NCBI GenBank assembly: GCA_947493285.1
Contig: CANLQH010000002.1
Span: forward strand, 310,001 to 374,000
DNA from: an uncultured Tenacibaculum sp.
Lineage (GTDB): Bacteria; Bacteroidota; Bacteroidia; Flavobacteriales; Flavobacteriaceae
DNA length: 64,000 nt
Reading direction: 5' to 3'
Below, in pieces: positions 55,942-64,000 of the stretch. How positions within the stretch are numbered: the stretch's first letter is position 1; the number at the start of each line of letters is the position of its first letter. The notes under the pieces were generated by a model. The model searched no databases, was not told the DNA's origin, and saw nothing but the letters and a program-made list of their open reading frames with translations. Position numbers and translations under genes: made by a program.

Positions 55942-56029
55942 GCATGATTCTTATAATCAATTTTTTAACGTCTTGTTAAAGTTTCGTAGCTTTACCTGCG
56001 AAGTTCGCAGTAACTATTTTTATAGGTTA

Positions 56030-56046
56030 ATTTGATGTAATCAAAT
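56030..56046. promoter_or_regulatory. Perfect 7-3-7 palindrome upstream of polA
   Basis: ATTTGAT-GTA-ATCAAAT, ending 39 bases before the polA ATG. It has no T run. It shares TTTG/CAAA outer bases and a 3-base centre with the ruvA-leader palindrome; operator function is speculative. Confidence 0.3.
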
Positions 56047-56085
56047 CTATATCAACAATTTATTTCAACAGGCTTAACTTACACA

Positions 56086-58923
56086 ATGGCAAATCAAAAA
56101 CGATTATTTTTATTAGATGCTTTTGCATTAATTTTTAGAGGATATTACGCTTTTATAAAGAATCCAAGAATCAATTCTAAAGGAATGGATGTTTCTGCTA
56201 TTTTAGGATTTACCAACTCTTTATTAGATGTTATAAAACGTGAAAAACCAGATCATATCGCTGTTTGTTTTGATCGTGGCGGAAGCGTTGCCAGAACAGA
56301 AGTTTTTCCAGAATATAAAGCCAACAGACAAGAAACACCAGAAGCTATTAAAATTGCGGTTCCGTACATTGAACAAATTTTAAAAGCAATGAATATTCCT
56401 GCCGTAATTAAAGAAGGCTACGAAGCAGATGATATTATTGGAACATTGGCTAAAAAAGCCGAAAAAGAAGGCTATCAAACCTATATGGTAACTCCTGATA
56501 AAGATTTTGCACAATTAGTTTCTGAAAATATTTTTATGTACCGTCCACGTTTTGGTGGAGGTTACGAAACTTGGGGAATACCAGAAGTTCAAGAAAAATT
56601 TGGAGTAGAGAGACCTGAGCAAGTTATTGACTTTTTAGGAATGATGGGAGATTCTGTTGATAATATTCCTGGATTACCTGGCGTTGGAGAAAAAACAGCA
56701 AAAAAGTTTTTAGCAGCATACGGATCTATGGAAAATCTGTTGGCAAACACTGCTGATTTAAAAGGTAAAATGAAAGAAAAGGTAGAAGCTAACGGAGAAT
56801 TAGGTTTACTTTCTAAAGAACTGGCAACAATTATGCTAGATGTTCCTGTTGATTTTCATGAAGAAAATTTTGAGTTTTCACAACCAGACATGCCTGCCAT
56901 TACAACTCTTTTTAATGAATTAGAATTTAGAAGACTTGCAGAAAATTTAGCAAAAACATATGCAACTCCAGCAGTTACCGAAAATAATACTGAAGCAACA
57001 GCTAAAACCACATCAAAAAAACAAACTCCAGCTAAAAATGATGGTCAATTTGATTTATTTGCTGCTCCTGGAGGCGGAAACACATCCGAAGAAAATAATA
57101 TCAACGGATATAAAACGATTGAAAACACCAAGCATTTTTACCAACATATAGATACTCCTTTATCAAGGAAATTATTGTTAAATAAATTAATGCAACAAAG
57201 CTCTGTGTGTTTTGATACAGAAACAACGGGTTTAAAAGCGTTAGAAGTTGAGTTAATTGGAATTGCTTTTTCATGGGAAGCTGGTAAAGGTTATTATGTT
57301 TCGTTTCCAAAAAATCAAGAAGAAACAGCAGCTATTTTAGAAGAATTTCGTGCGTTTTTTGAGTCTGAACAAATTGAAAAAATAGGTCATAATTTAAAAT
57401 ATGACATTAAGATATTATCAAACTACAACATGCCTGTAAAAGGAAAATTGTTTGATACCATGATTGCGCATTATTTAATCAATCCAGATATGCGTCATAA
57501 TATGGATGTACTTTCTGAAACCTATTTAAATTACCAACCTGTTTCTATTACTGAATTGATTGGTAAAAAAGGAAAGAATCAACTTTCGATGCGAGAAGTT
57601 GAAATCTCTAGACAAAGCGAATATGCGGTTGAAGATGCAGACATCACTTATCAATTAAAAGAACATTTTTCTAAAGAATTAGAAAGCGGAAATGTTACCA
57701 AATTGTTTAATGATGTTGAAACTCCTTTGGTTTCAGTTTTAACAGCTATGGAAATTGAAGGAATCAATTTAGATGTTGGGTTTTTAAAATCATTATCTGT
57801 TGATTTATCTAATGACATTACTCGTTTAGAAAAAAATATTTACGAGCAAGCTGGTGAGGAATTTAATATTGCTTCACCAAAACAATTAGGGATTGTTTTA
57901 TTTGAAAACATGAAGCTAGTTGACAAACCTAAAAAAACGAAAACAGGACAATATTCAACTGCCGAAGATATCCTTTCTTACTTAGCAAAAGATCATCAAA
58001 TTATTGCTGATGTATTAGAATATCGCCAATATAAAAAACTACAGAGCACGTACGTTGATGCTTTACCAAATGAGGTAAATCCGAAAACTGGTAGAGTTCA
58101 TACCGTATATGCTCAAGCAGTAGCCGCAACTGGTCGTTTAAGCTCTAATAATCCGAATTTACAGAACATTCCTATTCGTACAAAACGTGGACAAGAAGTG
58201 CGTAAAGCATTTATTCCAAGAGATGAAAATCATGTATTATTAGCTGCCGATTATTCTCAGATAGAATTGAGGATTATTGCTGCTTTAAGCGAAGAAGAAA
58301 CCATGATAAAAGCTTTTCAAAACGGAGAAGACATTCATGCTTCCACTGCTGCAAAAGTATTTAATGTGTCGATTGATGAAGTTACCCGCGAACAACGAAG
58401 CAACGCTAAAACAGTAAACTTTGGTATTGTATATGGAGTTTCTGCTTTTGGTTTAAGTAATCAAACAAATTTATCTCGTAAAGAAGCTAAAGAATTAATA
58501 GATACATATTACGAAACCTATCCAAAACTAAAAAGTTACATGGCAAGTCAGGTTGATTTTGCTCGTGACAACGGATATGTAGAAACAGTTTTAGGACGTC
58601 GTAGATATTTAAAAGATATCAATTCTCGTAATGCAATTGTTCGTGGAGCTGCCGAACGAAATGCTGTAAATGCACCAATTCAAGGTTCTGCTGCTGATAT
58701 TATTAAGCTCGCAATGATTAACATTTATAATCGTTTTGAAAAAGAAAACTTCAAATCGAAAATGTTATTACAAGTCCATGATGAACTAGTTTTTGACACT
58801 CATAAAGACGAGTTAGAAACAATTAAACCGATTATTAAAGAAGAGATGGAAAATGCCTTTAAAATGAGCGTTCCGTTAGATGTTGAAGTTGGTTTAGGTG
58901 AAAATTGGTTAGAAGCACACTAA
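56086..58923 (+). CDS. polA: DNA polymerase I
   Basis: 945 aa. Fills gaps and removes primers in replication and repair. Domains in order: 5'-3' exonuclease (~1-290, LFLLDAFALIFRGYYAF, TPDKDFAQLV, GLPGVGEKTAKKFL), 3'-5' exonuclease with an intact site (D377-T-E379 in CFDTETTGLK, IGHNLKYDIKIL, YAVEDADITYQL) and the polymerase domain. The latter has motif A DYSQIELRI from D722, motif B RSNAKTVNFGIVYG and motif C QVHDELVF with D899. Proofreading is therefore predicted active, unlike in Taq-type enzymes. A Ser/Thr/Lys-rich linker (~293-340) separates the first two domains. A 126-aa unknown starts 2 bases after its stop. Confidence 0.98.
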   Translation: MANQKRLFLLDAFALIFRGYYAFIKNPRINSKGMDVSAILGFTNSLLDVIKREKPDHIAVCFDRGGSVARTEVFPEYKANRQETPEAIKIAVPYIEQILKAMNIPAVIKEGYEADDIIGTLAKKAEKEGYQTYMVTPDKDFAQLVSENIFMYRPRFGGGYETWGIPEVQEKFGVERPEQVIDFLGMMGDSVDNIPGLPGVGEKTAKKFLAAYGSMENLLANTADLKGKMKEKVEANGELGLLSKELATIMLDVPVDFHEENFEFSQPDMPAITTLFNELEFRRLAENLAKTYATPAVTENNTEATAKTTSKKQTPAKNDGQFDLFAAPGGGNTSEENNINGYKTIENTKHFYQHIDTPLSRKLLLNKLMQQSSVCFDTETTGLKALEVELIGIAFSWEAGKGYYVSFPKNQEETAAILEEFRAFFESEQIEKIGHNLKYDIKILSNYNMPVKGKLFDTMIAHYLINPDMRHNMDVLSETYLNYQPVSITELIGKKGKNQLSMREVEISRQSEYAVEDADITYQLKEHFSKELESGNVTKLFNDVETPLVSVLTAMEIEGINLDVGFLKSLSVDLSNDITRLEKNIYEQAGEEFNIASPKQLGIVLFENMKLVDKPKKTKTGQYSTAEDILSYLAKDHQIIADVLEYRQYKKLQSTYVDALPNEVNPKTGRVHTVYAQAVAATGRLSSNNPNLQNIPIRTKRGQEVRKAFIPRDENHVLLAADYSQIELRIIAALSEEETMIKAFQNGEDIHASTAAKVFNVSIDEVTREQRSNAKTVNFGIVYGVSAFGLSNQTNLSRKEAKELIDTYYETYPKLKSYMASQVDFARDNGYVETVLGRRRYLKDINSRNAIVRGAAERNAVNAPIQGSAADIIKLAMINIYNRFEKENFKSKMLLQVHDELVFDTHKDELETIKPIIKEEMENAFKMSVPLDVEVGLGENWLEAH

Positions 58924-58925
58924 AA

Positions 58926-59306
58926 ATGGAGTTAGATTATATCGAAAACGTAAACGGACTTAATGAAAACATTGTCCGTTTATATAACTTTAATAAAGCT
59001 GAAGCTACAAAACTTAAGGAGTTAATTGAGGATGTTATTATTAATAAAAAGCTACGATTAGATTTATCTCTAATAGATTTTATTGAACCTCGAAATTGTA
59101 ATTTAATTTTAGGTTTATTTAAATCTGACGAAGGAATACTTAGTGAAGACAATCAAACTTTTTATTGTATTCTTACCTTAAAAGGATTTATAAATATGGT
59201 GAATCTCATTGAACCTTTTTGCAAAAAAGAATCTAGAGGTTTTCAGTATTTATATGATATAGATAATCCTACAGATTTTTTGTTTTCTCCTTCAGCTACT
59301 TGGTAG
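58926..59306 (+). CDS. Conserved hypothetical protein downstream of polA
   Basis: 126 aa from ATG 58926, 2 bases after the polA stop; an overlapping upstream TTG (58905) is less likely. No signal or membrane segment. The predicted alpha/beta pattern (NKAEATKLKELIEDVII, LRLDLSLIDFIEPRNCNLILGLF, TFYCILTLKGFINMVNLIEPFC) does not match a family I can name. The tight spacing makes co-transcription with polA almost certain, but no role in DNA metabolism is shown. It ends 2 bases from the convergent Ig-like lipoprotein gene with no visible terminator. Confidence 0.78.
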   Translation: MELDYIENVNGLNENIVRLYNFNKAEATKLKELIEDVIINKKLRLDLSLIDFIEPRNCNLILGLFKSDEGILSEDNQTFYCILTLKGFINMVNLIEPFCKKESRGFQYLYDIDNPTDFLFSPSATW

Positions 59307-59308
59307 AA

Positions 59309-60904
59309 CTACTTAATAACAAATGTTTCATTTTGAATCCAGTTAGCTCTTAGTTTAAAGGGTTCTTCAAAATAAACTACTTGTTCTGGTTGTCTTCTTA
59401 ATAAGAAATTACCCGTATCCCAAACGTTATTATTGTTTTCATCAATAATAGCTCTAACGGTATATTCTTTAGGCTCTAAAAGATTAAACTCAACTTTTTC
59501 AGAAGCAGAAATGTATTTCGTTTTCACTATTTTGTCTTTTACTAAAAGCTGAACTATTACTGGATATGTAGTTTCTTTCTTAACATCTAATATGATACTT
59601 CCATAATCTTCAACAGTTAAAGTTTTAAAATTATATTTTAAAGTATCGTTTGTGGTTTCGTATAAATCAATCAATCCTTTTGGGTATACATTGAATTTAT
59701 AATTCATTTTTGGTGTTTTTTTGAATAAAACAGCCAACTTATTAATCTCTTGTTTTTTCAACTCAAAATCAACATCAACTGTGTCTTTATCAACTAATGA
59801 AAACTTTGTTTTATCAATAGACACAATAGGGTTGTTGCTTTCTAAAAATAAAGTATCATTTAAATGTAGAGTTCTACTTAAGTTAGAAGAAACAGATAAT
59901 GAATCTATTTTCTTTTTACGCAAACGAACAGTGATTGTATCTAAAAAACTCTCATTACTTACTGTAAAATTCAATGAATCTTGCTCTATTGGAGTATACC
60001 AATAATTTAGTGTGTCTTTTTCTTTTTCAAATTGAGTAAAAGATTTGAATGACTCTGGAACATTAGAAAGTAAATTTACTTTCATATCTGTTTGTTTTCC
60101 TTCAAATCCAAATTGAATCTTCCCTTTTACGACTTCTTTCCCTCTTTTAAACTTATAAGGTTGAATTTCTTTAAAAATTCTAATCGGATTTAAAACAAGG
60201 CTATCTTTTGGCAATGAGATTGTATCCGCTAAAAACCCTATTTTGTCTGTTTTAGGATTAAACATGAAGTTATTTGAAGATTCTTTTAAGGCTAACATTA
60301 AATATTTACCAGCACTTAAATTGGTAAATTCGAAATTTGTAGAATCTAAAGTACTTGTTACGTAATTAGGTTTTTGTTTATAGATAATCGAATCGTTATA
60401 TGTGCTATCTAATCGATATAGCAAAACACCAATTTCTTTTACTTTATCTCTTTTAAACATTTCCGACACATTTCCTTTAACAGTTAAAGAATCAATATAA
60501 TTCCCTGTAGAGAAAACATATTTAAAGCTTTCCAACTTATTGTTTTCGTTATTGTCTTGAACTGCATTTCCGAAATTAAAAGTATAAGTTGTGTTGGTCT
60601 TTAAAGTATCTAAAATTTCTATATTAATATATTTACTCGGTGTACCTTGGGGAGTAATTATTGGTGGGTTTTTTAATGGCGGAGAAACTACCAATTGTTT
60701 TGTTAAGTCTTTTAAAACAATATATTCATCAAAATAAATTCGGATTTTATTTTCATCAAAATGAATTGTTTCATTCGGCGGTTTAGCAGTCATCATAATT
60801 GGAGCATCCTCATCTTTAGGGCCGCCATCTGGTCGCCCTTTTCGAGCACAACTAACTATTATAAATACAAATAGAATAGCTAAAACAATATGTTTATTCT
60901 TCAC
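59309..60904 (-). CDS. Ig-like-domain lipoprotein
   Basis: 531 aa. The start is taken as GTG at 60904, which gives a compact lipoprotein signal ending at Cys19 (FVFIIVSC); the frame also opens at TTG 60931. After CARKGRPDGGPKDEDAP, a stretch typical of this Bacteroidota group, residues ~30-130 form a Big_5/SbsA-like Ig domain (IRIYFDEYIVLKD, TYTFNFGNAVQDNNENN). Further beta-sandwich-like repeats fill the rest, and the C-terminus (EYTVRAIIDENNNNVWDTGNFL) resembles a carboxypeptidase-regulatory-like unit. It is a probable surface or periplasmic lipoprotein of unknown function. It lies 53 bases after comF on the same strand. Confidence 0.87.
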   Translation of the reverse strand: MKNKHIVLAILFVFIIVSCARKGRPDGGPKDEDAPIMMTAKPPNETIHFDENKIRIYFDEYIVLKDLTKQLVVSPPLKNPPIITPQGTPSKYINIEILDTLKTNTTYTFNFGNAVQDNNENNKLESFKYVFSTGNYIDSLTVKGNVSEMFKRDKVKEIGVLLYRLDSTYNDSIIYKQKPNYVTSTLDSTNFEFTNLSAGKYLMLALKESSNNFMFNPKTDKIGFLADTISLPKDSLVLNPIRIFKEIQPYKFKRGKEVVKGKIQFGFEGKQTDMKVNLLSNVPESFKSFTQFEKEKDTLNYWYTPIEQDSLNFTVSNESFLDTITVRLRKKKIDSLSVSSNLSRTLHLNDTLFLESNNPIVSIDKTKFSLVDKDTVDVDFELKKQEINKLAVLFKKTPKMNYKFNVYPKGLIDLYETTNDTLKYNFKTLTVEDYGSIILDVKKETTYPVIVQLLVKDKIVKTKYISASEKVEFNLLEPKEYTVRAIIDENNNNVWDTGNFLLRRQPEQVVYFEEPFKLRANWIQNETFVIK

Positions 60905-60957
60905 TGAATGATATTTAAAATACAAGATCAAAAGTAGTAAAATATTGATGAATAAAA

Positions 60958-61650
60958 TTATACTCTTGGAGTATAAGACATAGTAGCAATACTAATAGTA
61001 ATCCCTTCAGTTTTTAAGAGCTCGTTACAACAAGCTTCAAGTGTAGCCCCAGTTGTTATTACATCATCAATTAGTAAAACATGTTTGTTTTTAAACAGCT
61101 CATTATCGGTCAACTTAAATTTAGTTTTACTATTAGTAAACCTTTCAAAACGTTGCTTTAAAGTTTGAGTTTTTGTTATTGAAGTTCTTAACAAAATAGC
61201 TGGCTTATATTTAATCTTTAAAACATCGCTTAAACTTCTTCCAAAATTAACAACTTGATTATAACCTCTCTTTTTTAGCTTCTTAGCATGCAAAGGAACT
61301 GGAACTATATAATCTACATCTTTAAAAATTTTAGACTCATTTAATCTAGCTCCAAACCATTTACCAATATAATTACCAATCTCTGGTTGATTTTTATATT
61401 TTAATTGATGAATAATTTTTTGAGTAATTCCATGTTTTTGAAAATACAAAAACGATCGAACATTTTTTACCGGTACTTTTCCATAAAAAACAGATTTCAA
61501 TGTAACATTTGTATGCTCATCTTCGTCAATAAGAGGCAACCCACTTACACAACCGACACATAAATACTGTTCGTTTTGTAACAATATTGTTGTGCAATTA
61601 ACACATAAATTTGGATAAAATAAATAGAATATATCTTTTAAAAATCGCAT
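60958..61650 (-). CDS. comF: ComF-family phosphoribosyltransferase-like protein
   Basis: 230 aa from ATG 61650 (MRFLKDIFYLFYPNLC), the usual ComF beginning; an ATG at 61692 would add 14 residues. An N-terminal zinc ribbon has two CxxC pairs (LCVNC, LCVGC). The PRTase fold has VPVPLHAKKLKKRGYNQ and the PRPP loop VLLIDDVITTGATLEAC. ComF is needed for DNA uptake in transformable bacteria, and its homologues are widespread in others; natural competence cannot be inferred from this gene alone. Its start region faces the TTG start of a methyltransferase on the plus strand with about 50 bases between them. Confidence 0.92.
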   Translation of the reverse strand: MRFLKDIFYLFYPNLCVNCTTILLQNEQYLCVGCVSGLPLIDEDEHTNVTLKSVFYGKVPVKNVRSFLYFQKHGITQKIIHQLKYKNQPEIGNYIGKWFGARLNESKIFKDVDYIVPVPLHAKKLKKRGYNQVVNFGRSLSDVLKIKYKPAILLRTSITKTQTLKQRFERFTNSKTKFKLTDNELFKNKHVLLIDDVITTGATLEACCNELLKTEGITISIATMSYTPRV

Positions 61651-61703
61651 CTTTACCAGCAAATTTTTATTAGAAAGATACAAAAAACACATCTAAAAGC
61701 ATT

Positions 61704-62264
61704 TTGAGTAAAAAGTTTAATTTTTTTAAAGAAGCCGTAAAAAACTATAAAACATCTGGTACTGTAGTTCCAAGTTCTAAATATTTAGCAAATAAAATGC
61801 TAAAAGACATTGATTTTTCTTCTGCAAAATTAATTGTTGAACTAGGTCCAGGAAATGGAGCTATAACTCACGATATTTTAAAAAAACTTTCTCCGAATAC
61901 TACTTTAATATGCTTTGAGGTTAATGATGCATTTTATGAAGAGTTAATAAAAATTAAACACCCTCAATTAATTGTTTTAAAAGCATCTGCTGAAAACATT
62001 AAAAAAGAAGTTGTAAAACTTGGCTTTGAAAAAGCAGATCATATAATATCAAGCTTACCTTTAACAATTATTCCTAAAGAAATTTCACATACTATTTTAA
62101 CTGAAAGCTTCTCTTTTTTAAAGAAAAATGGAATCTTTGTTCAGTATCAATACAGTTTAACTTATTATAAAAAACTAAAAGAAGTATTTGGAGATAACAT
62201 TACTTTAAACTTCGAACCATTTAACTTTCCGCCAGCGTTTATTTATAAGTGTTCTAAAAATTAG
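61704..62264 (+). CDS. Class I SAM methyltransferase (phospholipid/rRNA-adenine-methyltransferase-like)
   Basis: 186 aa. The SAM-binding motif I is IVELGPGNGAITHDIL (~44-59), with the post-I acidic residue in LICFEVND and a motif IV-like IISSLPLTIIPKEI. The N-terminal NYKTSGTVVPSSKYLANKML is the pattern of phospholipid N-methyltransferases (PmtA-like) and of KsgA-related enzymes. The short length and SSLPL in place of NLPY favour the phospholipid type. The start is TTG at 61704, since no ATG or GTG lies before the conserved N-terminus. It is divergent from comF. Confidence 0.85.
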   Translation: MSKKFNFFKEAVKNYKTSGTVVPSSKYLANKMLKDIDFSSAKLIVELGPGNGAITHDILKKLSPNTTLICFEVNDAFYEELIKIKHPQLIVLKASAENIKKEVVKLGFEKADHIISSLPLTIIPKEISHTILTESFSFLKKNGIFVQYQYSLTYYKKLKEVFGDNITLNFEPFNFPPAFIYKCSKN

Positions 62265-62306
62265 TATATTAGCACGAAACCAAACTCATTATCAGAACCC
62301 CAAGTG

Positions 62307-63212
62307 ATGATTGCTATTAAGAATTTTAAAAATCATGGCTTAGTTGCCTTTCTACTTGTTTTAATTGTTGCTATTGGTTATTTATCATACCAAAACGCTG
62401 AAGATTACACAGAATTAAAAGATGTTTTTGAGATAGAAAAAAAAGAATTAGAATCTGAACTTAACACGCTTATCAAAGAATATGAGAAAGCTAGTTATAA
62501 TAAAGATGAAACTTCTTTAAAGCTTAGAGAAGAGCTTCAAAAAATAATTAAACTTAGAGACACTATCCATAATTTAAAAGCTACAGATTATGGTCTTATC
62601 CGATTGTACCGAAAAAGAATCAATAATTTAATTGAAGAAAACAAAAAACTTTTTGCTCAAATAGACTCCCTACACACTATTAATAATCAGTTAATTACAA
62701 AAAATGACAGCGTTAAAGTTGCTTTAGAACAAAAAGAAAACATAAACACTAGGTTAAAGTATAAAAATCGTTTTCTCAACCAAGAAAAAAGAATTTTAAG
62801 CGATAAGATTGCTACTGCTGAAATTATTGAAATATCATCAATTAAAGCTTTAGCTATGAAAAGAAAGAGTAGCGGAAGACATACTTCTACCTCTAGATCT
62901 AGTAGAACAGACGCTTTTAAAACAGAATTTAGTTTATTAGAAAACAAAATTATATCACCTGGAGCAAAACCAATTTATATTCAAATTACTGATAAAAACA
63001 ACAAAGTAATTTCACCAGTAAAAGAAGTGAAATTAAAAAACAAGAATAAAATCTTATGTAGTGATGTTTTAATGGCTGATTATCATAATAAACAACTATC
63101 TGTAATTTCGTTTATTGATGTAAATAGAGATGACATACATAAAGGCGCCTATAAAATTCATGTGTTTGTAGATGGTGTATATAATGGCAACACTGAAATA
63201 AAACTTAGATAA
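62307..63212 (+). CDS. Coiled-coil membrane-anchored hypothetical protein (copy 1)
   Basis: 301 aa from ATG 62307 (a GTG directly precedes it). One membrane helix near the N-terminus (~10-27) is followed by a long coiled coil (~30-175) rich in Glu, Lys and Leu. A Ser/Arg-rich hinge (TSTSRSSRTDAFK, ~193-205) leads to a C-terminal beta-rich domain (PIYIQITDKNNKVI to YKIHVFVDGVYNGNTEIKL). Similar flavobacterial proteins are sometimes labelled chromosome-partitioning ParA, but no P-loop is present, so that name is rejected. It is probably an envelope-spanning structural or signalling protein. A paralogue starts 45 bases downstream. Confidence 0.82.
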   Translation: MIAIKNFKNHGLVAFLLVLIVAIGYLSYQNAEDYTELKDVFEIEKKELESELNTLIKEYEKASYNKDETSLKLREELQKIIKLRDTIHNLKATDYGLIRLYRKRINNLIEENKKLFAQIDSLHTINNQLITKNDSVKVALEQKENINTRLKYKNRFLNQEKRILSDKIATAEIIEISSIKALAMKRKSSGRHTSTSRSSRTDAFKTEFSLLENKIISPGAKPIYIQITDKNNKVISPVKEVKLKNKNKILCSDVLMADYHNKQLSVISFIDVNRDDIHKGAYKIHVFVDGVYNGNTEIKLR

Positions 63213-63257
63213 AAATGAAATAAAACAATTATTAACCCCTAACTAAACCCCCTATTT

Positions 63258-64000
63258 ATGACCCCTCAAAAAAGAAAAAGCGCACTAATTGTTGTGCTTT
63301 TAATCCTATCGTTATTTCTAACTCTATACTCTTTTCAAAAATCTAGTCAGTATAGTACGCTTCAAAAAGTATTTCAAGATGAAAAAGCTGATTTAGAAAA
63401 GGAATTAGATGAAATAATTAAAGACTACACAGATGTAGTTGTAAGAAAAAAACGCATTTCTAAAAGACTACAAGTTGAACTAGGTAAAATGCAAAACTTA
63501 CGTGACTCTATTAAAAATTTAAGAGTAGACAACTACAATTTAATTAGAAAATACAGAAAAAAAATTGCCAGTTTAGAGCGTGAAAATAAAAAATTATTTA
63601 TCCGTGTTGATTCTTTAAATACAGCTAACGATCAATTAACACAAGACAATCTTGTTGCTAATGAAATCTTAAAACAAAAAGAAACAATAAATGTAGCTCT
63701 AACTAAAAAGTTCAAAAAATTAGAAGTAAAACAAAAAGATTTAGAGGCTAAAGTTGCTATTGGCGGAATTATTAAAACTTCGCCTGTAAAAGTAATTGCG
63801 ATGAAAGAACGTAGCAGTGGTAAGCTAACCTCAACTTCTAGATCTAGTAGAACAGATGCTTTTAAAGTGAATTTTGATTTACTTGAAAACCCAATAACCA
63901 ATGCTGGAGACAAATCAGTTTATATTCAAATAATAGATGAAAACAAAAAAGTTGTTGCTCCAAAAGGTGTTACCAATTTAAAAGACGGAGGAAAAATTCA
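63258..64000 (+). CDS. Coiled-coil membrane-anchored hypothetical protein (copy 2, cut by window end)
   Basis: First 247 codons; the reading frame is open to the last base, so the gene continues beyond the window. It has the same layout as the preceding gene: N-terminal helix (ALIVVLLILSLFLTLYSF), coiled coil (~30-180), the shared hinge TSTSRSSRTDAFK, and the start of the beta domain (SVYIQIIDENKKVVAP). The two are tandem paralogues that differ in most coiled-coil positions but keep the hinge almost unchanged at the DNA level. No ATG start closer to the helix exists; ATG 63258 gives MTPQKRK before it. Confidence 0.85.
   Translation, partial: MTPQKRKSALIVVLLILSLFLTLYSFQKSSQYSTLQKVFQDEKADLEKELDEIIKDYTDVVVRKKRISKRLQVELGKMQNLRDSIKNLRVDNYNLIRKYRKKIASLERENKKLFIRVDSLNTANDQLTQDNLVANEILKQKETINVALTKKFKKLEVKQKDLEAKVAIGGIIKTSPVKVIAMKERSSGKLTSTSRSSRTDAFKVNFDLLENPITNAGDKSVYIQIIDENKKVVAPKGVTNLKDGGKI

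Noticed and set aside
62307..63212. Annotation as chromosome-partitioning protein ParA
   Set aside because: No Walker A/P-loop or ATPase motifs; the protein is a membrane-anchored coiled coil.

Overview
The window is AT-rich chromosomal DNA from a member of the Bacteroidota, most likely family Flavobacteriaceae (Tenacibaculum/Polaribacter-like; genus is a guess). The evidence is the gene set: SprA of the type IX secretion/gliding machinery, DUF4270, DUF2723, DUF5686, AsmA-like and TonB-dependent outer-membrane proteins. The chromosomal order maeB-ruvA-sprA-gcvH-vanZ-tonB is also typical, and many genes are preceded by the Bacteroidota -7 promoter element TAnnTTTG. Nearly all of the window is ordinary core chromosome. 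No transposase, integrase, prophage, CRISPR array or rRNA was seen.

Positions 1-3738 are accessory. Four genes lie in three cassette-like units: (i) a pentapeptide-repeat/channel-like protein plus a nucleotidyltransferase with ATGA overlap, (ii) an orphan membrane protein, (iii) an alpha/beta-hydrolase lipoprotein. The units are separated by imperfect palindromes of about 50-80 bp with related borders. The array stops within a few bases of the radA stop codon. It looks like an integron-like gene-cassette array without a visible integrase and is the best candidate here for an undescribed system.

Positions 3731-7326 (minus) hold panC-panD-flippase-like-radA. 7423-11699 (plus) is an operon of a degenerate glycogen-synthase-like protein, a DUF4270 lipoprotein and glmS. 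11754-14142 (minus) has an EEP-family hydrolase and gdhA. 14361-19887 (plus) has pheS, a small unknown, an alanine:cation symporter, aspS and a secreted unknown. 19943-24281 has a YfcC-type carrier, a CLC protein with CBS domains and a GlpQ-like lipoprotein. 24349-36967 (minus) is tonB, vanZ-like, gcvH, sprA, ruvA, maeB and queG. 37088-42544 (plus) has two large envelope proteins (AsmA-like, DUF5686) and a lone MoaD. 42548-46040 (minus) has DUF3817, a TonB-dependent receptor and recO, followed by a CYTH protein on plus. 46786-50161 (minus) is a kinase-regulator-kinase LytS/LytTR set whose two kinases are tandem paralogues. Then come tRNA-Gln, a very large DUF2723 protein, a polysaccharide deacetylase, a CxxC-less thioredoxin, a metallophosphoesterase, polA, an Ig-like lipoprotein, ComF, a methyltransferase and two tandem coiled-coil membrane proteins, the second cut by the window edge.

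Start codons were re-chosen where an upstream TTG extension was less convincing than an internal start supported by a signal peptide, paralogue alignment or promoter position. Family names come from recognition of motifs in the translated sequence; no database search was run.
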